Shown here in pieces: positions 36,424-44,154 of a stretch of 64,000 nucleotides of DNA (positions are counted from its first letter, which is position 1; every line of letters begins with the position of its first letter). Position numbers and translations under genes: made by a program. The DNA comes from an uncultured Myxococcales bacterium (GTDB lineage: Bacteria > Myxococcota_A > UBA9042): positions 1-64,000 of the forward strand of contig CAITYF010000122.1 in NCBI GenBank assembly GCA_903896545.1, in the 5' to 3' direction. The notes beneath the pieces are model-generated. The model was not told the origin of the DNA. It saw only the letters and a program-made list of their open reading frames with translations, and ran no database searches.

Positions 36424-37833
36424 CTACTCCGCCACCCACATCTTCCCCTCACTCGCCCCGACCGGCCATTCCCACAGTTCCACCGTGCGCACGCCACCCG
36501 CGCCCGGTCGCACGCGCGCAAATGTCTGCGTGCCCAAGCGCTGTTTGCAGGTCGGATCGGCAAAAGCCGGCGACCAGAAACCGCCGTTGCAGTACGCCAG
36601 CGGCCCAACTTGCGCCACTTCGGGGATGTGCGTATGGCCAAAAACCGCGTTCTTGACGCCGGTAATCCGCGCAATCAACTCGGCGCGCTCCGGTGTCAAA
36701 AGCGGCTCGGTGAACGTCTGCGGCTTTACGCGGAACGAGTAGGCCAAGAAGAGCGGGAACAAGAGACTCAGCGGCACCAGAATCCACCAGATGCTGACAT
36801 GCCGGAAGAAGTTGATGGCGAGGATGATTTCAAAAGCCGCGTACAACGTGAGCAAGAACAGCACGCCGCGGTCGAGCCACAGTTCCTGGATGATCATCAG
36901 CGGGTTGGTACACGCAGACGCGACGTCGACCGCCGCCAATTGCCGCACCATCGCCGGCGTGGCGTTCGCGCGCTCCGCGATGCCCGCGACTTTGTCCTCC
37001 ACCGTCATCGGGTCGCGCATCGGCGGGCGCAGAAAGTCCAGAAACGTGATGACGAGCGTTGCCGCCGCGCCCCAAGCCCAGGTCCAGAGCAGAAGCGGCT
37101 GCGTGACCAGCATGTACCGCAGAAAGAACATCACGTATTGCGGGCCGGTCATGATGTAGTTGGCCGTCGCATGCGGGTTGAAGTAGCCCATGCCGTTGAT
37201 CATGTAGCGGTTGGCGATGTCCCCAAACGGGATCCGCACGCGTGGCCGACCGCCGACCGAGATGAGCGGGTTGATCGCGTCCGGCGTCACACAGTACGGC
37301 TCGTACTGGTGCCCGTGGCTGATGTAGGTGTCGCCGCCCGAGACGTAAAACCAATCGCAGAAGCTGACGCGAACTTGTGCCGCTTCCTCCAGTCCCAGCG
37401 CGGCGCGAATGCGCGTCTGCACCGCTGGCCAGTACATCTCCAAGTCGTGGTTGCCGATGACGAAGACCAAGCGATTGCCCGCGCGCACGAAGGCGCCCAG
37501 GGTATCGAACCACGCTTGGTGGTCGGCGACGATGCACTCCATCTTGAACAGCGACATCCACTCTTCTGAACCGAGCCCGCGCAGGCGCTGTAGCCAGTGA
37601 ATGGGCGAGGGCGGCGGGCTGGGCAGCTTGCACACGGCGTCAAAATCGAAAATATCGCCGTTCAACACGAGCTCCATCGGCTCAGTCGCGTCGGCTTGCA
37701 CCCAGTTGAGCAGCCGCGTCATGTCGGCGTCGACAAAATGCTCGCGGCGCTTGAACGCTTTCCATAGCGGTCGCTTGGGATCGGGCACCTCGGCGTCGGC
37801 CAAGTGAATGTCGCTCAAGATGACCGTTTCCAT
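36424..37833 (-). CDS. Metallophosphoesterase with internal membrane segments (LpxH-like N-terminus)
   Basis: 469 residues. The calcineurin-like metal site is complete: DIHLAD at 7-12, GDIFDF near 59, GNHD near 125, GHQYE near 172 and GHTHIPE near 408. The first half resembles UDP-2,3-diacylglucosamine hydrolases. Between the last two metal motifs is an insertion of about 190 residues with three or four hydrophobic segments (PLLLWTWAWGAAATLVITFL, GVLFLLTLYAAFEIILAI, IWWILVPLSLLFPLFLA). LpxH itself is about 240 residues without such an insert. A membrane-embedded phosphatase acting on a lipid is a reasonable guess. It lies 12 bases after the lipoprotein gene on the same strand. Confidence 0.85.
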   Translation of the reverse strand: METVILSDIHLADAEVPDPKRPLWKAFKRREHFVDADMTRLLNWVQADATEPMELVLNGDIFDFDAVCKLPSPPPSPIHWLQRLRGLGSEEWMSLFKMECIVADHQAWFDTLGAFVRAGNRLVFVIGNHDLEMYWPAVQTRIRAALGLEEAAQVRVSFCDWFYVSGGDTYISHGHQYEPYCVTPDAINPLISVGGRPRVRIPFGDIANRYMINGMGYFNPHATANYIMTGPQYVMFFLRYMLVTQPLLLWTWAWGAAATLVITFLDFLRPPMRDPMTVEDKVAGIAERANATPAMVRQLAAVDVASACTNPLMIIQELWLDRGVLFLLTLYAAFEIILAINFFRHVSIWWILVPLSLLFPLFLAYSFRVKPQTFTEPLLTPERAELIARITGVKNAVFGHTHIPEVAQVGPLAYCNGGFWSPAFADPTCKQRLGTQTFARVRPGAGGVRTVELWEWPVGASEGKMWVAE

Positions 37834-37845
37834 CAGGTTCCAGGG

Positions 37846-38472
37846 CTACGGGAGCAACTGCGCGGCCTTCCACAGCGCGGAATCGCCCAGAATCTTCTCG
37901 CCGAGGCACGCAAAGATCTCGCGGTCCCAACGCTCACCGGCGCGCTCGCAGGAATAAACCTGCTTGAAGTCGCCCAGTTTCAGCTCGACCGACGCGTTGA
38001 TTTGCACGCCTTCACTTGTCGACAAGGTCTTGAAGCTGTCCAAGCGCAGTCGCGCCAAGCGCACGTGAATGCCGGTCGTCGGCAGGCCACCCGCCGGTTC
38101 GCGCCAGCTATAGCTCAGGTCGCCGTTGACCACGTCGTAGGCAAAAACCTGCTGGGCGATGGCTGAAAACCGCTCGTCGTACAGACTGACCTTCGCGATC
38201 GCCTTGTCCATTTGCCGCGCCAGCTCCGTGACCCACTGCGCCCCTGCGACGCGCGTCGTGCCGATTCCGTGGTCCAATTCGACGAATTCAGGGTCCTGAC
38301 CCGGATTGGCGTAGAACGCGATCGGAAAGCCGCGCGAGGCGTCTGCCGCTGCGCCTTTCAGCACAACCGCGTTGAATCGCAGGTCGTCGGTGTCACGCGG
38401 CTGCAGCGCTGCGCCGCAGCCGGTGGCGAGGAACGTGAGCGCCAGTGCGCCAACAAGGACCAGAAGTTTCAT
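37846..38472 (-). CDS. Small lipoprotein of unknown family
   Basis: 208 residues. A signal peptide ends in a lipobox (ATGC). The mature part has a mixed alpha/beta pattern, a short helix around VTELARQMDKAIAKVSL and two cysteines near the end (YSCERAG, FACLGEK) that could form a disulfide. No Asp/Thr-rich linker is present, unlike several other lipoproteins here. It sits between the esterase gene (36 bases upstream) and the metallophosphoesterase gene (12 bases downstream) on the same strand, so it is probably part of one operon. Function unknown. Confidence 0.7.
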   Translation of the reverse strand: MKLLVLVGALALTFLATGCGAALQPRDTDDLRFNAVVLKGAAADASRGFPIAFYANPGQDPEFVELDHGIGTTRVAGAQWVTELARQMDKAIAKVSLYDERFSAIAQQVFAYDVVNGDLSYSWREPAGGLPTTGIHVRLARLRLDSFKTLSTSEGVQINASVELKLGDFKQVYSCERAGERWDREIFACLGEKILGDSALWKAAQLLP

Positions 38473-38508
38473 GGGAAAAGGCCTCGGTCGGGGAAGGACG
38501 GTCGCGGG

Positions 38509-39507
38509 CTACGGCGCGATTTTGCAGTACTTCGGGTAGGACGTGGGCAGCGCGCCATCGGTCTCGTAGGAGCTCTTGTCGCCGTACTTGTGGTTGAACA
38601 TGAACTCGATGCCCGCTTCCACGCCGCCGGACGGAATCGTGTGCGCGTTCAGTTCGTGGTCGCAATCGACCGTGAAGATCTTGTCGGTGCGCAGGTCGCC
38701 GATCAACGTCTGCATCAGCTCGTGGAAGAAGACCATGCCCTGGAACTGGTCGCCCGACTGGCTGCCGTAGAAGCCGATGACCGGGATCGGCCACTTGGGT
38801 GTGACGTACGCGACTTGGCTCGGATCGATGCCGCCGGAGAAGATCGCCACGGAACCGAGGTACTCGGCGCGGTTGATGAGCAGCCAGGTCGTCCACAAGG
38901 CGCCAGCGGAGAAGCCGGTGCTGTAGACACGGCGCGCGTCGATGGTCACTTGCTGGCTGACGCACGAGATGACGTCTTCAAACAGCTTCACGTCGGCGCC
39001 GCCATCGTCGGTCAGGAACGCCCAGCCAAACATCTGCGAGCAACCCGAAGCGCTGCACACGTCCGGCGTGATGACGACCGCGTTGTTGTTCTTGGCGATG
39101 CTGGTCGCGCCGAACGCGGAGCTGAAGTTGGACGCGGAGTCGCCGAGTCCGTGCCACAAGAAGACCAGCCCGTTGTCCGGCGAGGTCAAGTCCTGCGGCA
39201 AGGCGACGCGCACGCTGCGCTTGAAGCCGCCCGACGTGATGGAGACGGTGCCGCCTTTGGTGAAGTCGGGGCAGGTGCCCTCATACGCCGGCGGCGTCGC
39301 GGGTTGCGGCGTCTGCGGGACGTCCGCCGTCGCCACATCTTGCGCCGTCGCCGCGTCATCGGCGGTCGCGTCTGCGCCGGTCGTGGTGTCCGCAGTGGCA
39401 GTCGAACCAGAAGCGGCGGTCGTTGAGCCACAGGCGGCCAGAACGAAGGCGCTCAGTGCGAGGCTGCTCAGCGTGGTCAGAAGGCGGGGAGAAAGGAAAC
39501 GGCGCAT
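38509..39507 (-). CDS. Secreted esterase, PHB-depolymerase/LpqC-like alpha/beta hydrolase
   Basis: 332 residues. A lipoprotein signal (FVLAAC) and a Thr/Ala/Asp-rich linker of about 45 residues precede the hydrolase. The oxyanion-side motif LVFLWHGLGDSASNF and the nucleophile motif GFSAGALWT (Ser) match the polyhydroxybutyrate depolymerase/feruloyl esterase group; CDHELNAH may hold the catalytic His. Several Cys (DVCSASGC, ISCVSQ) suggest disulfides. It would cleave short-chain or aromatic esters outside the cell. The ATG at 39507 has GGAG upstream. The true substrate cannot be read from sequence. Confidence 0.82.
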   Translation of the reverse strand: MRRFLSPRLLTTLSSLALSAFVLAACGSTTAASGSTATADTTTGADATADDAATAQDVATADVPQTPQPATPPAYEGTCPDFTKGGTVSITSGGFKRSVRVALPQDLTSPDNGLVFLWHGLGDSASNFSSAFGATSIAKNNNAVVITPDVCSASGCSQMFGWAFLTDDGGADVKLFEDVISCVSQQVTIDARRVYSTGFSAGALWTTWLLINRAEYLGSVAIFSGGIDPSQVAYVTPKWPIPVIGFYGSQSGDQFQGMVFFHELMQTLIGDLRTDKIFTVDCDHELNAHTIPSGGVEAGIEFMFNHKYGDKSSYETDGALPTSYPKYCKIAP

Positions 39508-39591
39508 GACAACTCCAGAGAATGTTGGGCCCACATCATCGCTGACGGCACGCGATTGCGCAACGATAACACGAGTAACGGTCAGCGCCCG

Positions 39592-40287
39592 CTACACTTC
39601 CAGGCTAGGCGGCACGCTGTGGTCCTGGTCGTCGTCCAACTCGTCCATCGGCCCGTGATCGCCGGCGTGAGCCAGCCAGATCCAGAGCAAGTAGCTGTAC
39701 TCACAAACAATCAGCGACGGCGCCAGCCAGAACGGCAGGGAGCCCAGGGCCATCCGGTCCAAGAACGGGACGACAGGCTCGCCCGGATGCAGAGAAAGCT
39801 TGAGAAACCACGTGACGAGTAAAACGACGAATAGCGGGGCATAGTTACGCAGCAATCGCGCACGTATTGCCTGACGCTTGGCGATGCGAAATCGCGGGCG
39901 CAGCAGGTCGTCGGCGATCCACTCGCCCCAGCGCTCAATCGGGCTTTCCAGATCGCGGCGGACGATCGGACCGTAGAAGTTGCGCTCCAACAGGCGAACA
40001 CGTTGCTGCCACACGAGAAAATAGCGAAACCGTCGCGCTTCGATGACCAGAAAGGTGTGGACAAGCGCCATGCCGACGAGGATGCCGCCGTGCGAATGGG
40101 TCGGATCGCCCAGACTGAACGTCACGAGCGCCATCACGGAGAGGATTGACCAGTTCGTGGTCGTGTCCAAACGCAGGCGCCACTGCGTCGCCCGGTAGAC
40201 TTCGCCGCGGTACAAATGCACAAGCGCAGCGATGTACTCTGCGCGGGAAAGTGGTGTGTCTTCAAAGCGTTTTGGACGATCTGTCAT
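39592..40287 (-). CDS. DUF2270 integral membrane protein
   Basis: 231 residues. The N-terminal stretch EYIAALVHLYRGEVYRATQWRLRLDTTTNW is typical of DUF2270 proteins. Two hydrophobic hairpins follow (SILSVMALVTFSLG with GGILVGMALVHTFLVIEARRF, and LFVVLLVTWFLKLSLH with APSLIVCEYSYLLWIWLA), with a charged central region. The function of the family is not known. The stop of the HAD phosphatase gene and this ATG are separated by one base (TGACATG), so the two are translationally linked. Confidence 0.88.
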   Translation of the reverse strand: MTDRPKRFEDTPLSRAEYIAALVHLYRGEVYRATQWRLRLDTTTNWSILSVMALVTFSLGDPTHSHGGILVGMALVHTFLVIEARRFRYFLVWQQRVRLLERNFYGPIVRRDLESPIERWGEWIADDLLRPRFRIAKRQAIRARLLRNYAPLFVVLLVTWFLKLSLHPGEPVVPFLDRMALGSLPFWLAPSLIVCEYSYLLWIWLAHAGDHGPMDELDDDQDHSVPPSLEV

Positions 40288-40288
40288 G

Positions 40289-40930
40289 TCAGATCACGCC
40301 GAGGAGTTCGAGCGGTGCGTCGATGACGGCGCGCGCGCCGAATTGCGTCAGTTCTTCGCGGGTGCGAAAGCCCCATGTCACCCCAACAGCGAACATTCCT
40401 GCGGCATTGGCAGTCTGCATGTCAATCGCTGAATCACCAATGAACACGCAATCGCCCGCTTTTACGCCGAGATCCAGCGCGATTTGCAGTGCGGCGGTCG
40501 GATCCGGCTTGCGCGGCACCTCGGCGCGTTGGCCGTACACGGCGCGAAACGGCACGTCCGCGAAGAGCGCCGCCACCAGTCGCTGCGTCGAGACGTGCGG
40601 CTTGTTGCTCAGCACCGCCAGCGCGATCGGCTGCTTCCGGAGTTCCGTGAGGAGTTCGGGAATTCCCGCATAGGGCGCGGTGTGACCAAAAAGATTCTCC
40701 CCGTACAACCCGCGGTACGTCGCCAGCACTTCGGCCTGCAAAGTTGGATGGTTGCCGGACGCCTTGCGCGTCAGCACCTCCACCCCTTCACCCACAAACT
40801 GCCGATACGCCTGAATCGGGTGCTGCGGCAGCCCGTGAGCCGCCAGGGCGTTGTTCATCGACGTGCCGATGTCCGCCAGACTGTCGATCAACGTGCCGTC
40901 GAGGTCAAAAATGGCTGCCTGAAAACGCAT
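40289..40930 (-). CDS. HAD-superfamily phosphatase (phosphoglycolate phosphatase-like)
   Basis: 213 residues. The HAD motifs are all present: motif I FDLDGTLIDS, motif II AVLSNKP, motif III Lys in EVPRKPDP and motif IV FIGDSAIDM. The cap domain between motifs I and II is helical (subclass I), as in Gph. The usual substrate would be 2-phosphoglycolate, though HAD specificity is hard to predict. The ATG at 40930 is preceded by GGGAGAAG. It diverges from the CheB/CheR fusion and leads a run of minus-strand genes starting with DUF2270. Confidence 0.9.
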   Translation of the reverse strand: MRFQAAIFDLDGTLIDSLADIGTSMNNALAAHGLPQHPIQAYRQFVGEGVEVLTRKASGNHPTLQAEVLATYRGLYGENLFGHTAPYAGIPELLTELRKQPIALAVLSNKPHVSTQRLVAALFADVPFRAVYGQRAEVPRKPDPTAALQIALDLGVKAGDCVFIGDSAIDMQTANAAGMFAVGVTWGFRTREELTQFGARAVIDAPLELLGVI

Positions 40931-41139
40931 CGACTTCTTCTCCCGCTAGCCGCGTCAAGCGCGCCCACGGCGTGACGGTAGGCATTTCCCGCAAGAAGGT
41001 AAAGAGGCCGAACTTTGCTCGGAATACCTATGTTTCTTTCGCTTGACCGCGCGCCGGGAGGCGAAGAGAATCCTCGACCTCGCGAGGGCGCGGCGTACTT
41101 GGCACGCCAGAACCTCGGAGTGGAGGTCCCACGTCGGCT

Positions 41140-44088
41140 CTGCCTAGCCAGCCTGCAGGCGCTCCCGCGCTTCCCTCGCCCCCGACGGGCCCGCAAGGCT
41201 CACGTCTCCACGCGCCGCGTCCGGGGTTTTCGGTTGCCGGCATCGGCGCGTCCGCGGGCGGACTGGAAGCGTTTGAGGCGCTTTTTCGAAATGTTCCCGA
41301 AGCGAGCGGCATCGCGTACGTCATCGTACCGCACCTCGACCCGGGGCATGCAAGCCTGATGACGCAGATCCTGCCGCGCGCGACCTCGATGCCGGTCGTC
41401 GAGGCGCAGGACCAGATGCTGGTCGAACCGGACACCGTCTACGTTATTCCGCCGAACCGCGACATGTCGATCTTTCACCACAAGCTGCAACTGAGCGTGA
41501 CGGAAGTTCCGCGCAGTCGTCGCATGCCGATCGACGCGTTCTTGCGCTCGCTCGCCGAAGATTGTGGCGAATCGGCGATCGGCGTCGTCCTTTCCGGTAC
41601 GGGTACCGACGGTACGCTCGGACTGCGCGCGATTTTGGGCGCTGGCGGCGTCACGGTGGTGCAGGATCCGCTCACGGCAAAGTTTGACGGCATGCCATCC
41701 AGCGCGATCGCCGCGGGTTACGCGATGCACGTGCTGCCACCGGAGCAAATCGGGGCGGCGCTTGTCCTCGGCAAGCGGACTTTGCCGAGCGTGGGTGACG
41801 ACGGCGTGAAGCTGAACGCGAGCCTCGCGCGGCTCCTGATGCATCTGCGCACCGCGACGGGACACGACTTCTCGCAGTACAAGAAGACGACCATCTTGCG
41901 GCGCATCGAACGGCGGATGTCGCAGCACAACTTGACGGACCTCGACGTCTACGCCCGTTACTTGCGCGAAAACCCGCCGGAAGCCCAAGCGCTTTTTCGC
42001 GAGTTGCTCATCAACGTCACGAGCTTCTTTCGCGATCCCGACGCCTTTCAAGTGTTGGCGCAAGAGGTCCTGCCGGCGATTCTGCAGAACAAGCCAGAAG
42101 ACTACGTGCTGCGCGTGTGGGTGGCAGGCTGCGCGACCGGCGAGGAGGCGTACTCGCTGGCGATGCTGTTCCGCGAGGCGATGGAGGGCGCGCCACACGC
42201 GTTCAAAGTCCAGATGTACGCGACGGACCTCGACGACGACGCCATCGCGGTCGCGCGCGCTGGGTTGTATCCGCCCAATATCGTCACCGACGTCACGCCC
42301 GAACGGCTCCGCCGCTTTTTCCTGAAGGAAGACGCAGGCTATCGCGTGAAGAAAGAAGTCCGCGAGATGGTCGTCTTCGCGGTTCAAAACATCATCAAGG
42401 ATCCGCCGTTTACCAAGCTGGACCTGCTGACGTGTCGCAACGTCCTGATTTATTTGGAGCCGGCACTGCAGGCGCGGCTGATTCCGGCGTTCCATTACGC
42501 GCTCAAGTCCGGGGGCGTGCTGTTCCTGTCGCCGTCTGAGAGCGTTGGCAATCACGTCGAGCTGTTCACGGCGATGAACCGCAAGTGGAAATTCTACACC
42601 GCCGAGCGTGCTGGGGAGGCTTTGCGCACACTGATGACCGGCGGGCTGGCGTGGACAGCCGAGCCCAACGCGCGCGTGCCGGAAAGCGCGTCGAAAAAGC
42701 CCAAGGAACTGAGCGTCGCGGAAGTGACGCGGCGTGTGCTTCTGCAGTCCTACGCACCCGCTTCCGTGGTGACCGACCCCAAGGGCACGATCCTGTTTGT
42801 CCACGGTGAAACCGGCAAGTACCTGCGGCCGCCGCCTGGACAGGCGACGCTGAACGTCGTTGAAATGGCGCGCGACGGCTTGCAGTTGGAGTTGCGCATC
42901 GCCCTGCAGCAGGTCGTTGAGCGGGGGATCGCAGCGAGCGCGCGTGAGACCGTCGTGAAGCTGGCGGACGGCGAATCGAGCGTGTTGCTCAATGTGCGGC
43001 CGCTGGTGGACCCGGACGCGATTCAAGGGATGCTGCTTGTCAGCTTCACCGATATCGCTCCAACCCGTCCCAAGCGACGCGCCCGCACGACGCGGCAGGA
43101 AGCACCCGACGAGGACCGTCGCATCGCCGATCTCGAACGCGACTTGGCCTACACGCGCGAGAACCTGCAGGCGACGATCGAGGAGCAGCAGGCGTCCAAC
43201 GAGGAGTTGAAGTCGACCAACGAAGAGCTGCAGTCGACGAACGAGGAACTGCAATCGACCAACGAAGAGCTGGAGACGTCCAAAGAGGAGCTGCAGTCGG
43301 TCAATGAAGAGCTGATCACGGTGAACGCGGAGTTGCAGGCGAAGATCGAGCAGCTGGGCGGCGTGCAAAATGACATGAAGAACCTGTTCGACAACATCAA
43401 CGTTGGCACAGTGTTCCTGGACCGCAACCTGACGATCCGCCGCTTCACCCGCGAGGCGATGCGCGTGTACCGGCTGGTTGGGACCGACGTGGGACGACCG
43501 CTCGCGGACATCAAGTCGGATCTGGCGGGCGATGACCTGACCGGCGCGGCGCGGCAAGTGCTGGAGACGCTGGTACCCTACGAGCGCGAAGTGCAGGCAG
43601 GGGGCGCCAGCTACTTGGCGCGCGTGCAGCCGTACCGGACACTGGACGACGTAATCGAAGGCGTTGTCCTGACGTTTACCGACATTTCCAAGCGGATGGC
43701 CGCGGAAGCAGCGGAACGCAAAGCGCGGCATCTGGCGGGTTGCATCGTCGACACGGTCACGCAGCCGCTGCTTGTGCTGGACGGCGCGATGCGGGTGGTT
43801 TCTGCCAGTCAGGCGTACTACCGGCGGTTCGCGGCGCTGCCCAAGGAGACAGTGGGGCGCAATTTCTTCGAGCTTGGCCGTCAGCGCTGGAATCTGCCGC
43901 CGCTGCGGGAGCTCCTTGAAACTGTGCTCCCGCGCGATGAGGCTTTTGACGGCTTGGTGATCGAGCAGGAATTCCCCAACGTGGGAACACGCAAGCTCGT
44001 CCTGAACGCACGGCGAATCGTCGGCGATCCAGGTGACACGCCCTTGATTTTGTTGGTTATGGAGGAGCAGGGCGGCGCGCAGACGTGA
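41140..44088 (+). CDS. CheB/CheR fusion with coiled coil and PAS domains
   Basis: A CheB methylesterase domain carries Ser38 in GIGASAGG, His65 in VPHLDPGHAS and Asp157 in GTGTDGTLG. A CheR methyltransferase domain follows (YKKTTILRRIERRM, ELLINVTSFFRD, VWVAGCATGEEAYS, LLTCRNVLIYL). Then come a PAS-like part, a heptad coiled coil built on repeats of STNEELQ, and two further PAS domains. Both chemoreceptor-modifying activities look intact. Start problem: the first ATG in frame, 41359, would delete the CheB Ser and His. Back to the in-frame TGA at 41044 there is no ATG, GTG or TTG. I use a CTG at 41140, 12 bases after GGAGGT; a frameshift is the alternative. The two signalling genes here are probably one operon. 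Confidence 0.88.
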   Translation: MPSQPAGAPALPSPPTGPQGSRLHAPRPGFSVAGIGASAGGLEAFEALFRNVPEASGIAYVIVPHLDPGHASLMTQILPRATSMPVVEAQDQMLVEPDTVYVIPPNRDMSIFHHKLQLSVTEVPRSRRMPIDAFLRSLAEDCGESAIGVVLSGTGTDGTLGLRAILGAGGVTVVQDPLTAKFDGMPSSAIAAGYAMHVLPPEQIGAALVLGKRTLPSVGDDGVKLNASLARLLMHLRTATGHDFSQYKKTTILRRIERRMSQHNLTDLDVYARYLRENPPEAQALFRELLINVTSFFRDPDAFQVLAQEVLPAILQNKPEDYVLRVWVAGCATGEEAYSLAMLFREAMEGAPHAFKVQMYATDLDDDAIAVARAGLYPPNIVTDVTPERLRRFFLKEDAGYRVKKEVREMVVFAVQNIIKDPPFTKLDLLTCRNVLIYLEPALQARLIPAFHYALKSGGVLFLSPSESVGNHVELFTAMNRKWKFYTAERAGEALRTLMTGGLAWTAEPNARVPESASKKPKELSVAEVTRRVLLQSYAPASVVTDPKGTILFVHGETGKYLRPPPGQATLNVVEMARDGLQLELRIALQQVVERGIAASARETVVKLADGESSVLLNVRPLVDPDAIQGMLLVSFTDIAPTRPKRRARTTRQEAPDEDRRIADLERDLAYTRENLQATIEEQQASNEELKSTNEELQSTNEELQSTNEELETSKEELQSVNEELITVNAELQAKIEQLGGVQNDMKNLFDNINVGTVFLDRNLTIRRFTREAMRVYRLVGTDVGRPLADIKSDLAGDDLTGAARQVLETLVPYEREVQAGGASYLARVQPYRTLDDVIEGVVLTFTDISKRMAAEAAERKARHLAGCIVDTVTQPLLVLDGAMRVVSASQAYYRRFAALPKETVGRNFFELGRQRWNLPPLRELLETVLPRDEAFDGLVIEQEFPNVGTRKLVLNARRIVGDPGDTPLILLVMEEQGGAQT

Positions 44089-44154
44089 CCGTGAATCGTG
44101 GCTGAATGGCCCCGGATCGACTCGTTTCGACCGCCGGCCAGAAGAGAGGACCCG

